Counted from the stretch's first letter, positions 7,687 to 16,425 are shown. The stretch is 64,000 bases of DNA from Pelagimonas varians (GCF_003208435.1 NZ_QKMF01000002.1:248001-312000), one strand, 5' to 3'. The notes: generated from the sequence alone by a model not told the origin. Made by a program: numbers and translations.

Positions 7687-9447
7687 CTAGTCTTCTTCAA
7701 ACGGATCCCATTCGTCTTCGACTTCCGCCAAAGACTCCTCAAGCGCGACGGCGGCGATGTCTTCGGCAGTCCGGACATCAACGATTTCGGCTTTGGGAAA
7801 GGCGGCGATGACGGCCTGAACCAGCGGGTGTTCTTCGGCTTTGGCATGCAAGGCGAGTTTCGCAGCATCGCGGCGTTCGACAATGGTTGGCGCATTGCAA
7901 TCACTGACGATTGAAACTGCCCAACGGTTTCCGGTCCAGCGTTGCAAGGCCCCGCCGATCCGTGCCGCCAAATCGGGCGAGGCATTGTCCGCCGGTGCAA
8001 ACTCTATCCGGCCGGGTTGATAGGCGGCCAATCGAACGCTGCCCTCTACGTCGACCAGCAATTTGACATCGCGGTTGATCCGGATCAGCTCCAACACATG
8101 TTCAAACGTGGGATATTTGGCCAAGGCTTGATCGACGGCCACGGCTGCCGCCGCACCGCCACCGCCGGCATAGGCCACCGGGCCAGACGTGCCCGGATGT
8201 GTTGGTGCCGGTAGCCCTTGGGCTGAGGTGTTGTGATGGCTTGGTTGCGCCATCCCGCCTCCTTGGGGCCCCGGAGCAGTGGGTGGCGGCGTGTCTTGAA
8301 GTTTGCGGATCAATTCTTCGGGTGACGGCAGATCGGCAACATGGGTCAACCGGATCACGGCCATTTCAGCCGCCATCATCGAAGACGGGGCGTTGGAGAC
8401 CTCTTCAATCGCCTTGAGCAGCATTTGCCAGGCTCGCGACAGGGGACGCATGCCAAGCCCGTCGGCAAAAGCCAATCCGCGGGTGCGTTCATCGGGTGCG
8501 ATCGTGGGGTCTTCGGCTGCGTCAGGGGTGATTTTCACCACCGAAACCCAGTGTGTCAGTTCGGCCAGGTCGCGCAAGACGGCCAGCGGGTCTGCTCCGT
8601 CGGCGTATTGGCTCGACAGCTCTTGTAGCGCGCCTGCCGCATCACCGCGCATGATCCGTTCGAACAAATCCATAACGCGGCCGCGATCCGCCAGTCCTAA
8701 CATGGCGCGGATTTGATCGGCAGTTGTCTCGCCTGCTCCATGGGAGATGGCCTGATCAAGCAGCGATGTTGCATCGCGCGCCGATCCTTCGGCTGCGCGG
8801 CAAATCAGGGCCAAAGCGTCGTCGGTGATCTGGGCATTTTCACCGGTCGCGATTTTTCGCAGCATGGCAATCATGACTTCGGGTTCGATCCGGCGCAGGT
8901 CAAACCGCTGGCAACGCGACAGTACCGTCACGGGCACCTTGCGGATTTCCGTGGTCGCGAAAATGAATTTGACATGCGCCGGTGGCTCTTCGAGCGTTTT
9001 GAGCAAGGCGTTGAATGCACCGGTCGACAACATATGCACTTCGTCGATGATATAGACTTTGTAGCGGGCAGAAGCCGCGCGATAGTGCACAGAATCGATG
9101 ATTTCGCGGATATTGGCGACACCGGTGTTTGATGCCGCGTCCATTTCCATCACGTCGACATGGCGGCCTTCCATGATGGCGACGCAGTGTTCACAGATGC
9201 CGCATGGATCGGTGGTGGGGCCAGCGTTTCCGTCTGCGCCGATGCAATTCATGCCTTTGGCGATGATGCGGGCAGTGGTGGTTTTGCCGGTGCCGCGAAT
9301 GCCTGTCATCACAAAGGCCTGAGCAATGCGGTCCGCCTCGAACGCGTTGCGCAGCGTGCGCACCATCGGGTCTTGGCCGACCAGATCAACAAAGGTCTCT
9401 GGACGGTATTTGCGGGCAAGAACCTGATATTCGGGCGTGTCGGTCAT
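7687..9447 (-). CDS. dnaX: DNA polymerase III subunits gamma/tau
   Basis: 586 residues from the ATG at 9447 (MTDTPEYQVLARKYRPETF); the frame reaches further upstream but that part has no family similarity. The AAA+ clamp-loader domain has Walker A GIRGTGKTT (about 49-57), zinc-binding cysteines around 68-88 (CGICEHC), Walker B VYIIDEVHML (about 131-140) and sensor 1 FIFATTEIRKVP. The domain III collar follows, then a Gly/Pro/Ala-rich linker and a C-terminal tau region ending in an acidic DEWDPFEED tail. It is the ATPase of the replicative clamp loader. First gene of the dnaX-ebfC-traB-recR set. Confidence 0.97.
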   Translation of the reverse strand: MTDTPEYQVLARKYRPETFVDLVGQDPMVRTLRNAFEADRIAQAFVMTGIRGTGKTTTARIIAKGMNCIGADGNAGPTTDPCGICEHCVAIMEGRHVDVMEMDAASNTGVANIREIIDSVHYRAASARYKVYIIDEVHMLSTGAFNALLKTLEEPPAHVKFIFATTEIRKVPVTVLSRCQRFDLRRIEPEVMIAMLRKIATGENAQITDDALALICRAAEGSARDATSLLDQAISHGAGETTADQIRAMLGLADRGRVMDLFERIMRGDAAGALQELSSQYADGADPLAVLRDLAELTHWVSVVKITPDAAEDPTIAPDERTRGLAFADGLGMRPLSRAWQMLLKAIEEVSNAPSSMMAAEMAVIRLTHVADLPSPEELIRKLQDTPPPTAPGPQGGGMAQPSHHNTSAQGLPAPTHPGTSGPVAYAGGGGAAAAVAVDQALAKYPTFEHVLELIRINRDVKLLVDVEGSVRLAAYQPGRIEFAPADNASPDLAARIGGALQRWTGNRWAVSIVSDCNAPTIVERRDAAKLALHAKAEEHPLVQAVIAAFPKAEIVDVRTAEDIAAVALEESLAEVEDEWDPFEED

Positions 9448-9600
9448 GTCGGTCCAGTCTCGAAGTGTCAGCGCATAAGCTACGCGTTGCAGGCGGGGGC
9501 GTCCACCGCTTGATTTTCTAAAACCGGCGGGGCACTGTGGCTTTGGGCCGTTTGCAGGCGGCCTCCAGATCCGCGGAAAGTGCCAGCACCTGCCAGACGA

Positions 9601-9621
9601 CGAATTTTCGCCGAAAATTCG
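9601..9621. promoter_or_regulatory. Perfect 21-bp inverted repeat in dnaX / ankyrin-gene divergent region
   Basis: CGAATTTTC and GAAAATTCG form perfect 9-bp arms around GCC, inside the 225-bp region between the divergent dnaX (minus) and ankyrin-repeat (+) genes. An operator for an unknown regulator or an mRNA hairpin in the ankyrin leader are both possible; no T-run follows. The rest of 9448-9672 shows no gene. Confidence 0.4.
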
Positions 9622-9672
9622 GTTTCTCTGCCCGACTAGCGGATCAACGGGCAACACATGAGGAGCCCGATA

Positions 9673-11199
9673 ATGACCCTTTCCATAGACAACCTACGTC
9701 GTGCAGCCAAGCAACTGCATCGCGCCTTTGAGGCCGGTGACAAGCTGGCCCGCGAGCGTCTTAAGCAACATCCGCCGCGACCCGCGGGCGAGCTGCTGAA
9801 AAGGGCGGATTTTTTGCATGTTGTCGCGCAAGAGAACAACTTCGCCAGTTGGCCGCAGCTAAAGCATGCGGCCGAAACCATGGGGCTGGATCGCGCAGCA
9901 AAGGTTCAGCGCCTCAAGGTGGCTTTGTTTCATGGACGCAATTCTCTTGTTGAGGCGTTATTGCAGGGCACACCGGACCTTGCGGCGGGGCATTTGGGGC
10001 TGCAGATTGCGCTGTATGATCTGGCAGCGGTGCGCAGGGCCGTGCTGGCAGATGCGACACTTGCCACCAAGGCTTTGGGCCCGCGCCGACCAATCTTGCA
10101 TCTGGCGTTCTCTAGATGGATACATGCCCGACCTGATCTTGCTCCGGATATGATTGGCATTGCCCAACTGTTGGTGGATCACGGTGCGGATGTGAATGAC
10201 GGTTTTGCCCAAAACGCAGGGTCTGATCACAGGCTATCAGCGCTGTACGGCGCGATCGGCCATGCGGACAATATGGTTTTGGGGCGTTGGCTTTTGGATC
10301 ATGGGGCAGATCCAAATGATGGCGAGTCGCTGTATCACGCAACCGAGCTGGGGCATCACCAAGGCTTGGCGATGTTGTTAGAGGCAGGGGCCGATCCCAA
10401 GGGGACCAATGCTTTGTTGCGGGCAATGGATTTTCAAGACCATGCCGCTGTTGAAATGCTGCTGGCTCATGGCGCACGGGCGGATGATTTCAACGATGCC
10501 GAAGTTGGCGGAGAATCCCCTTGGGTGGTGCCCGCCTTGCACCAAGCGGCGCGGCGGGGATGCGACACGCAGATGGTTCAGTTGCTGTTGCAGGCCGGGG
10601 CCGATCCGGCGCGGGTGTATCAAGGTGCCAGTGCTTATGGTTATGCCTGCGTGCATGGAAACCAGCCTGTTATCAGAGCTATTGAAGCACGGCGCGCAGA
10701 GGTGCCTCTGTCCCACGAGGAAAGCTTATTGGCAAAAGCAGCCAAGGGCGAGGATGTCATCGGCAGTTTTATTGATCCCAACAGGCTGCCACCCGCCTAT
10801 ACCAATTTGATCCGCGAAATCTTGCACCTGCCGGGGCGGCTCGATTATGTCAAACGTCTGGTGGTGCTGGGTTTACCCTTTGACACGGCGGATGGCCAAG
10901 GTTTGACACCTATTCAATTGGCAGGTTGGGAAGGACTGCCCGAGGTATTGAATTACTTCCTGAGCCTTGGTTGCGATCTGTCCCATGTCAACGGTTATGG
11001 CGGTACGCTTTTGTCGACAATTCTCCATGGGTCGGAAAATAATCCGGAACGAGCGGGACGCGACTACATTGCCTGTCTGGAACGCGTGCTGCATCACGGT
11101 GTTGCACTGCCCAAACACGCCATCACAATGATCGGGCGCGAAGACCTTCGGGCGTTCCTTGAAGACTGGGCCGAGGCGCGTCCGGGGCAAGTTGTCTGA
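9673..11199 (+). CDS. Ankyrin-repeat protein
   Basis: 508 residues from the ATG at 9673, preferred over the ATG at 9658 because AGGAG sits 7 bases upstream. Repeats are visible from about residue 140 on: LLVDHGADVNDGFAQ, LLDHGADPNDGESLYHATELG, MLLEAGADPKGTNALLRAMD, MLLAHGARADDF, LLLQAGADPARVYQ, and later ones around 410-450. The N-terminal ~100 residues (LHRAFEAGDKLARERLKQHPP..) look like the helical lead-in found before ankyrin arrays in proteobacteria. No signal peptide or transmembrane segment was seen, so it is probably a cytoplasmic protein-protein interaction module. No partner is evident; neighbours are unrelated. Confidence 0.85.
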   Translation: MTLSIDNLRRAAKQLHRAFEAGDKLARERLKQHPPRPAGELLKRADFLHVVAQENNFASWPQLKHAAETMGLDRAAKVQRLKVALFHGRNSLVEALLQGTPDLAAGHLGLQIALYDLAAVRRAVLADATLATKALGPRRPILHLAFSRWIHARPDLAPDMIGIAQLLVDHGADVNDGFAQNAGSDHRLSALYGAIGHADNMVLGRWLLDHGADPNDGESLYHATELGHHQGLAMLLEAGADPKGTNALLRAMDFQDHAAVEMLLAHGARADDFNDAEVGGESPWVVPALHQAARRGCDTQMVQLLLQAGADPARVYQGASAYGYACVHGNQPVIRAIEARRAEVPLSHEESLLAKAAKGEDVIGSFIDPNRLPPAYTNLIREILHLPGRLDYVKRLVVLGLPFDTADGQGLTPIQLAGWEGLPEVLNYFLSLGCDLSHVNGYGGTLLSTILHGSENNPERAGRDYIACLERVLHHGVALPKHAITMIGREDLRAFLEDWAEARPGQVV

Positions 11200-11297
11200 T
11201 CCGAAAAGATCACGCCATTTGACGGCGATAACGAATCATCTGGGCCAATGGCGCACGATGTGTATCATCTCTTGCGTGATTTAAGGGGGAGTGACGT

Positions 11298-12134
11298 ATG
11301 AAATTGCGCGGCATTCGAGGCAGCCGGAATATCGAGGACCGACGCCGACAATCGCGCGGCGGCGGTGCCAAAATTGGCGGTCTCGGGGTTTTGGTTATTT
11401 TGGCCGTCGGCTATTTCGCGGGCATTGACGTGTCTGGTTTGCTGCAAGGCTTGGACGCTCCCGCCCAAAATGCGCCGCAACAGGTCAGTGCCGAGCAAGA
11501 GAAAGCTGCGCAGTTTTCTGCGCAGGTTTTGGCAACGACAGAGACTGTTTGGGGCAAAGAGTTTCCTGCACAATTGGGCCGCACCTATGAGCCGCCTAAA
11601 ATGGTCTTGTTTTCTGGCCAAACAGCGTCGCCCTGCGGCGGTGCCAGCGGGGCCACAGGTCCGTTTTATTGCCCGGCGGATGAAAAAGCTTATCTCCACA
11701 CCGAATTTTTCGAAACCTTGTCGCGCAGTCTTGGGGCGGGCGGCGATTTTGCAGCGGCCTATGTGATTGCCCATGAAGTTGCGCACCATGTGCAGCAGGA
11801 GTTGGGGATATTAGGCGAGGTTAACAAACGTCGCCAAACTGCAAGCGAGACGCAGGCCAATGCTCTAACCGTTAGGCTTGAACTTCAGGCGGATTGCCTG
11901 TCTGGCGTTTGGGCTCGCAATGTTGATGGGCTACTTGAACCCGGCGACATCGAAGAAGCGCTGAACGCGGCCCGCAAAATCGGCGATGACCATTTGCAAC
12001 GCCGTGCTGGTCGCGTGCCGCAGCCTCATACCTTCACGCATGGCACATCGGCGCAGCGGTCGCGGTGGTTTGCACGTGGCTACAATGGGGGGGAAATGCG
12101 TGACTGTGACACCTTCAGCGCCCAAAAACTCTGA
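11298..12134 (+). CDS. Neutral zinc metallopeptidase, YpfJ/KPN_02809 family
   Basis: 278 residues preceded by AAGGGGGAGTGACGT, a good ribosome-binding site. It begins MKLRGIRGSRNIEDRRRQ, the family's characteristic start. A single membrane anchor (about 27-44) follows, then a periplasmic catalytic domain with the zinc motif HEVAHH (159-164) and a downstream third-ligand region RLELQADCLSGVWA. The conserved CGGA..GPFYCPAD segment is present. The family is widespread and largely uncharacterised. Its 3' end overlaps the start of the next gene. Confidence 0.9.
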   Translation: MKLRGIRGSRNIEDRRRQSRGGGAKIGGLGVLVILAVGYFAGIDVSGLLQGLDAPAQNAPQQVSAEQEKAAQFSAQVLATTETVWGKEFPAQLGRTYEPPKMVLFSGQTASPCGGASGATGPFYCPADEKAYLHTEFFETLSRSLGAGGDFAAAYVIAHEVAHHVQQELGILGEVNKRRQTASETQANALTVRLELQADCLSGVWARNVDGLLEPGDIEEALNAARKIGDDHLQRRAGRVPQPHTFTHGTSAQRSRWFARGYNGGEMRDCDTFSAQKL

Positions 12135-12648
12135 TCCTATTGTGATCCACGCGCTGCCTGTTGGTGGCGGCATCTTGGCCTTGTCGACTTTGCCGGGGGC
12201 TGGCGGAAACTATGCTGGCGATATCGAACATTTGTCCAGTTGGACACCGGCCATCGTAATCACGCTTGCCACTGATGCTGAATTGTCCGCAGCGCATGCC
12301 GAGACGCTGGGGGCCGACATGCAAGATAAGGGCGCACGCTGGGTGCATTTCGATATTCCTGCCAATGCGATCCCCGAACGTGCTGGCGGGGAAACATGGG
12401 AACAAGTGAGCGAACGCGCGCGCCGGGCGCTTAAGGGCGGCGGGCGCGTCGTGGTGCTGTGCGGTGATCAAGGTGCACGGTCGGCGATGGTGGCTCTGCG
12501 GCTCATGATTGAAACCGGCGCTGCGCCGGGCGATACCAAGGATAGATTGGCCAATGCCCAAGAGGCTGGAATTGGTAACGAAAATCAGATCAACTGGGCC
12601 AAAGGCGCTGAGCAAAATATGCCATTGTTCATGCGGCACACTCAGTAG
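12100..12648 (+). CDS. Dual-specificity/tyrosine phosphatase-like protein
   Basis: About 182 residues. The start is uncertain: GTG at 12100, after GGGGGGAAATGC, is my choice, and ATG at 12085 is the alternative; both overlap the upstream metallopeptidase end (12134). VVVLCGDQGARSAM contains the CX5R phosphatase P-loop (C-GDQGA-R), preceded by a segment that could supply the general acid (WVHFDIPANAIPE). The family's usual HC pair is LC here. Such small cysteine phosphatases are common in Rhodobacteraceae beside the YpfJ-type peptidase; substrate unknown. Confidence 0.7.
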   Translation: MTVTPSAPKNSDPIVIHALPVGGGILALSTLPGAGGNYAGDIEHLSSWTPAIVITLATDAELSAAHAETLGADMQDKGARWVHFDIPANAIPERAGGETWEQVSERARRALKGGGRVVVLCGDQGARSAMVALRLMIETGAAPGDTKDRLANAQEAGIGNENQINWAKGAEQNMPLFMRHTQ

Positions 12649-12704
12649 TCAGGCCAAAAACTAAGGGGATTGTTGTGCCTGACCTCTGTTTGCCATGCAA
12701 AAGA

Positions 12705-12805
12705 GATGAGGTGAGAGGCTACATCGACCCAAACGGGACTCGTTGTGGCTGCTTCCTTCCGGATCTGACCAGGTTGGCGAGGCGTTCGCCCGCGCAACCT
12801 CTCGA
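12705..12805 (-). ncRNA. ffs: Bacterial small signal recognition particle RNA (4.5S-type)
   Basis: Read on the minus strand, the sequence holds the SRP helix-8 core GGTCAGATCCGGAAGGAAGC followed by AGCCA. This is the near-invariant Ffh-binding element (GGUCAGG-UCCGGAAGGAAGCAGCC class). The ends pair: GAGAGG at 12803-12798 with CCTCTC at 12718-12713, giving a hairpin of about 92 nt, normal for alphaproteobacteria. Exact 5' and 3' ends are estimates. It lies alone and antisense between two + strand genes. Confidence 0.92.
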
Positions 12806-12961
12806 TTCCTCATTTAAGAGAGCGCGCCGGATTTTGCAATGGCCTGTTTTAAATCCGTGACATTTCAAATCGAGGGAGGCCAACGTGTGGCCATGCTTTG
12901 ATTTGAGCATCCGGCTCTCTTTCTTCTCGCGCCTGTGTGCTGCAACGTTTAAAGGGGGCAG

Positions 12962-14068
12962 ATGACCACACACTTCGATATTTTTCTCGCAGCGCCTCCT
13001 GGCTTGGAAGACGTTTTAGCTGATGAGGCCCGCGAGGCGGGCTTTGCCAACCCTCAGGCTGTATCTGGCGGGGTTACCACCTCTGGTGATTGGCCAGACG
13101 TGTGGCGTGCCAATCTGGAGTTGCGCGGCGCTGGGCGGGTTTTGGCGCGTATTGGATCCTTTCGGGCCTTTCATTTGGCGCAGTTGGACAAAAGATCACG
13201 AAAATTTGACTGGGCTGCATTTTTGCGCCCTGATGTGCCCGTTCGGGTCGAAGTGACCTGCAAGGAATCCAAAATCTATCACGACCGTGCAGCGCGTCAG
13301 CGGGTAGAAACCGCGATCCGCGAGACGCTGGGAGCGCCGATAGAATCCGACGCGCCCGTGCGTATTTTGGTGCGGATCGAGGATGATCTTGTCACAATCA
13401 GCCTTGATACATCGGGCGAACCTTTGCACCGGCGTGGCCACAAAGAGGCGATCGGCAAAGCCCCAATGCGCGAAACTCTGGCGTCGTTATTTTTGCGGCA
13501 GTGTGGTTACGATGGGACTGAAACCGTGGTTGACCCAATGTGCGGATCGGGAACCTTTTTGCTTGAGGCAGCAGAGCGCGCGGCGGGGCTTTTGCCTGGG
13601 CGTTCACGAAGCTTTGCCTTTGAAATGCTGGCGAATTATGACGCTGACGCATGGCAGAACATGCGAAGTGCAATACCTGCGGGAGCCGAAGGTCCACCAC
13701 GCTTTTTCGGGTCGGATCGCGATGACGGCGCGATCAGGTCCAGCACGGCCAATGCAAAGCGTGCCGGTGTCGACGCTTTGTGCGAATTTCGCCGTGCAGC
13801 AGTGTCGGATGTAATGCGCCCCGCCGGTAAAACAGGTCTCGTCATGGTAAATCCGCCTTATGGCGCAAGGATTGGCAACCGCAAACTATTGTTCGCCCTG
13901 TATGGCAGTTTTGGTCAAGTGATGAAGGACCGATTTTCCGGCTGGCGAGTGGGCATGATAACCAGCGACGCCGGATTGGCGAAATCAACGGGATTGCCGT
14001 TTAAATCCGGACCGCCGGTGTCATTTGGCGGACTAAAGGTAAAGCTATATCAGACTGGGTCACTATAG
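12962..14068 (+). CDS. THUMP-domain class I SAM-dependent RNA methyltransferase (RlmL/RlmKL-N-like)
   Basis: 368 residues. The N-terminal THUMP-like RNA-binding region (about 45-155) is followed by a Rossmann methyltransferase domain. That domain has DPMCGSGTFLLEAAERAAG (SAM-binding and N6-adenine/N2-guanine class motif I) and NPPYGARIG, the NPPY catalytic motif for exocyclic-amine methylation. This matches the family of the 23S rRNA G2445 methyltransferase, so rRNA guanine-N2 methylation is the likely role. It stands alone downstream of the SRP RNA, with its own upstream region. Confidence 0.9.
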   Translation: MTTHFDIFLAAPPGLEDVLADEAREAGFANPQAVSGGVTTSGDWPDVWRANLELRGAGRVLARIGSFRAFHLAQLDKRSRKFDWAAFLRPDVPVRVEVTCKESKIYHDRAARQRVETAIRETLGAPIESDAPVRILVRIEDDLVTISLDTSGEPLHRRGHKEAIGKAPMRETLASLFLRQCGYDGTETVVDPMCGSGTFLLEAAERAAGLLPGRSRSFAFEMLANYDADAWQNMRSAIPAGAEGPPRFFGSDRDDGAIRSSTANAKRAGVDALCEFRRAAVSDVMRPAGKTGLVMVNPPYGARIGNRKLLFALYGSFGQVMKDRFSGWRVGMITSDAGLAKSTGLPFKSGPPVSFGGLKVKLYQTGSL

Positions 14069-14113
14069 ACTCTGGTGCTGCACGCAAATAAAATTTAGGC
14101 TATATTGAAGCCA

Positions 14114-14135
14114 CCTGCGCCATTTTCTGCGCAGG
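14114..14135 (+). terminator. Hairpin downstream of THUMP methyltransferase gene
   Basis: CCTGCGC and GCGCAGG (7-bp arms, 8-nt loop) lie 45 bp after the methyltransferase stop, in an AT-rich gap of 93 bp before the AAA ATPase gene. Only a weak TGATTTTCTG tract follows, so termination efficiency is uncertain. Confidence 0.45.
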
Positions 14136-14161
14136 CGATATATATGATTTTCTGTATTTGA

Positions 14162-15373
14162 ATGAGTTTTGAATTTTCTATGTGCAAAGATATTTATATC
14201 CCACGTTCGGCTCTGTCCGACCAAATTGCGGCCAAAATTTTGAGCGCAAGCCTGACTGGAACTGCAACCTGTCAGATTTGGAGCTCTGCAAGGCACACCG
14301 GTAAAAGATCCTTTTTTCAAAAGGAGTTGAAGCCGAAACTAAAGGGACTGGGTTGTCACGTTATCTCGATTGACCTTTGGGCCAAAACGGATCTGGATCC
14401 CGGTATGGTTTTGGCGAAAACTCTGAATGACGAATTGGCCATTGTTAGGGATAACGGTTCCAATCTGGTGGACGAATTACCGTTTTCATGGATTACTATT
14501 AACAAACATAAATTGGAAACTCCGGGGCGCGGGCGACGGCGCGGTGGAACACTAAGTGAGGTGTTGCAGGAAATTGCCAAGTATACCGCTGACGACATTG
14601 TCTTGATCGTAAACGAAGCGCAGCAATCACTTGAAACCGCGGCTGGATGTGACGCTATGGCGGCGCTACGATCGGCGTTTGATGAAATGAACGGCGATGG
14701 CACACGGCTGCATTTGGTTTTGTCGGGGTCCCACCGCGACCGGCTTTCGGCGCTTGTGTCCAAACGCAAGGCCCCGTTTATAGGTGTCGAAATCCAAGAG
14801 TTTCCCCGGCTTGGCCGGTCTTTTGTCGAAGAACTTGTGCATCAGGTAAACACGCGTTTGGCCGCAGACAATCAATTGAGCTCAGATGACGTAACCTCGG
14901 CCTTTACTCTGCTTGGGTTTAGGCCCGGGATATTGGCACAAGTTGTTCAAGATCATGCTTTGGGACAGGCAGGAAGTGCCGGTTTGCACCAGACGGTGAC
15001 GGCGCGCGCGGGCACGCTGCAAGCCATGGTTTGGCAACAACATCAAGACGATTACGGGACGTTGACCGAAATTCAACGGGCTGTGTTATTGATCTTGATC
15101 GAAGATGGCAGCGGTTTTTCACCTTTTGCCGCTAAAACATTGGATCGGATTGGTGAGCGGATGGGCGAAATCCTAACCCCGCCAAAGGTGCAAAAGGCTT
15201 TGGATGGTCTGCGTGATCGCGGTATTGTCTGGCGGCCAGGGCGCGGATCATATGCCTTGGAAGACCAGGATATGCGCGATTGGGTTTTGCGGGACACCAA
15301 ACCGCGTTTGGCGGCTTCGATCTATAGCAAGCCGGCAAGTTTGGCCCCGGCCAGCAGATCTGCTGCGCGGTGA
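14162..15373 (+). CDS. AAA/Orc1-Cdc6-like ATPase with degenerate P-loop
   Basis: 403 residues. The layout is that of a family of AAA ATPases: an N-terminal P-loop region, a Walker B-like VLIVNEAQQ (about 147-155), an arginine-rich sensor region (VLSGSHRDRLSALV), and a C-terminal winged-helix-like part (about 305-395, ALDGLRDRGIVWRPGRGSYAL). The P-loop is atypical: SSARHTGKRS (41-50) has the GK but R in place of the Mg-coordinating S/T, and lacks the leading Gly. The start has no clear Shine-Dalgarno; ATG at 14180 is an alternative. The AT-rich 5' flank contrasts with neighbours. Its 3' end overlaps the convergent HAD gene by 52 bp. The role is unknown. Confidence 0.65.
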   Translation: MSFEFSMCKDIYIPRSALSDQIAAKILSASLTGTATCQIWSSARHTGKRSFFQKELKPKLKGLGCHVISIDLWAKTDLDPGMVLAKTLNDELAIVRDNGSNLVDELPFSWITINKHKLETPGRGRRRGGTLSEVLQEIAKYTADDIVLIVNEAQQSLETAAGCDAMAALRSAFDEMNGDGTRLHLVLSGSHRDRLSALVSKRKAPFIGVEIQEFPRLGRSFVEELVHQVNTRLAADNQLSSDDVTSAFTLLGFRPGILAQVVQDHALGQAGSAGLHQTVTARAGTLQAMVWQQHQDDYGTLTEIQRAVLLILIEDGSGFSPFAAKTLDRIGERMGEILTPPKVQKALDGLRDRGIVWRPGRGSYALEDQDMRDWVLRDTKPRLAASIYSKPASLAPASRSAAR

Positions 15374-15960
15374 TGCGAGAAGCGTCCGGTTACGGGCGCG
15401 ACGTCAGGCACCAAAACCACCGTCATTCCCGCAGCATAGGCGGATTGCGATCCTGTTTCGCTGTCTTCGAAAGCGAGGCAGGATTCAGGAGGCACACCCA
15501 ATTGTTGTGCCGCAAAGAGATAGGGATCGGCTGCCGGTTTTGGATTGGTGATTGAATCGACTGAAATCACCGTTTCAAAGCGATATGCAAGACCGGACGC
15601 TTTCAGCTTGCGTTCGGCGGAATGGGCAAAGGAAGAGGTTGCAATCGCTTTGGGCAACCCGAGCTTATCAATCTGGTTCAAGAGCGCGTCGACACCGGGT
15701 TTTGTCGGTATTCCTTGCGTATGAAGTGCTTTGGTTTCTGCAGCCCAGACGGCATCAATTTGATTGAAATCGAGGTCGGGCCATTTTGAAGCAATCAACG
15801 CCAAGCCCGTTTTGAAATCAACGCCAACCAAGGCGTCGAAAAAACCGTCAGGAACTGGAATGCCCATAATCTCGAATGCGCGCATTCCTGCAATAGTCAT
15901 CTGCCGCTCTGTGTCGATCAAGGTGCCGTCCAGATCGAAGATCACTGCACTGTAACGCAT
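15322..15960 (-). CDS. HAD-superfamily phosphatase (beta-phosphoglucomutase/phosphoglycolate-phosphatase-like)
   Basis: 212 residues from the ATG at 15960 (MRYSAVIFDLDGTLIDTE); the longer upstream frame is not supported. HAD motif I is DLDGT, motif II is AIATSSFAHS, the motif III lysine lies in SVDSITNPKPAADPY, and motif IV is AFEDSETGSQSAYAAG. The helical cap between motifs I and II places it in subfamily I, which dephosphorylates small phosphosugars or phosphoglycolate. It overlaps the convergent AAA ATPase by 52 bp and is probably co-transcribed with the small upstream gene ending at 15963. Confidence 0.88.
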   Translation of the reverse strand: MRYSAVIFDLDGTLIDTERQMTIAGMRAFEIMGIPVPDGFFDALVGVDFKTGLALIASKWPDLDFNQIDAVWAAETKALHTQGIPTKPGVDALLNQIDKLGLPKAIATSSFAHSAERKLKASGLAYRFETVISVDSITNPKPAADPYLFAAQQLGVPPESCLAFEDSETGSQSAYAAGMTVVLVPDVAPVTGRFSHHRAADLLAGAKLAGLL

Positions 15961-15962
15961 TG

Positions 15963-16295
15963 TTATTGCATTCCTCCAGGGCAGAAGAACCGGTCGTACA
16001 TGCCAAAGCACGAAGCGGTGCGGTTAAACCCCTCAAGCTTCAGTTTCGCATAGAGGTGGTTGTTCTCAAAAGTCATGTTGATGCCTGAGCGCAAAAGATT
16101 GTAGCAGCCATTCGGATCGACTCGGCACGCCAAAAGCGCCGCTGCGTTCAAGCCGTCTTGTTCCCCCAGCTCTTTGGCGGCGACGATCTCCATCAATTCG
16201 GTTTTGAGCGTCTTTTCGGCATCATCGAGATCTGGATTTGTGAAGAAAGCAGCGACGGCAGCCATGAAGGTCATTCCGGCGAGAAATTTGTACAT
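15963..16295 (-). CDS. Small hypothetical protein with N-terminal membrane anchor/signal
   Basis: 110 residues from the ATG at 16295 (MYKFLAGMTFMAAVAAFFTNP), preferred over a frame-extended start at 16328 because the hydrophobic N-terminus is then at the protein start. After the hydrophobic segment (about 4-19) comes a helical charged stretch (DLDDAEKTLKTELMEIVAAK) and four cysteines in the C-terminal half (LLACRVDPNGC, TASCFGMYDRFFC), which could form disulfides in the periplasm. I do not recognise the family. It ends 3 bp before the HAD phosphatase start and is likely transcribed with it. Confidence 0.65.
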   Translation of the reverse strand: MYKFLAGMTFMAAVAAFFTNPDLDDAEKTLKTELMEIVAAKELGEQDGLNAAALLACRVDPNGCYNLLRSGINMTFENNHLYAKLKLEGFNRTASCFGMYDRFFCPGGMQ

Positions 16296-16358
16296 GAGAG
16301 GCCCTTTGATGGTCTTTGCGGGTGACATAGGGCAGATTGTAATGCTTGTCTAATATAT

Positions 16359-16410
16359 GACGGCGGGACGTCGCTGGTGCGCTGCGCGCACGTCGCCCCG
16401 CCCACCGTCC
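16359..16410. repeat. Dispersed GC-rich palindromic repeat, copy A
   Basis: The segment opens GACGGCGGGACG and closes GCACGTCGCCCCGCCCACCG followed by TCC; the two halves can fold back on each other (GACGG-GGG..ACGT with ACGT..CCC-CCGTC). A closely similar element (shared end GCACGTCGCCCC(A/G)CCC(A/G)CCG then TCC) occurs at 61038-61084, 45 kb away, also intergenic. It is probably a REP-like intergenic repeat. Confidence 0.6.
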
Positions 16411-16425
16411 CTTCAGCACCTAGGA

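Noticed and set aside
9448-9657. 70-residue N-terminal extension of DnaX
   Set aside because: The family starts at the ARKYRPETF region just after the ATG at 9447; the extension is low-complexity and covers the promoter region.
12646-12702. Terminator formed by GTCAGGC and GCCTGAC after the phosphatase gene
   Set aside because: The loop is about 24 nt long and no T-run follows, so it is not supported.
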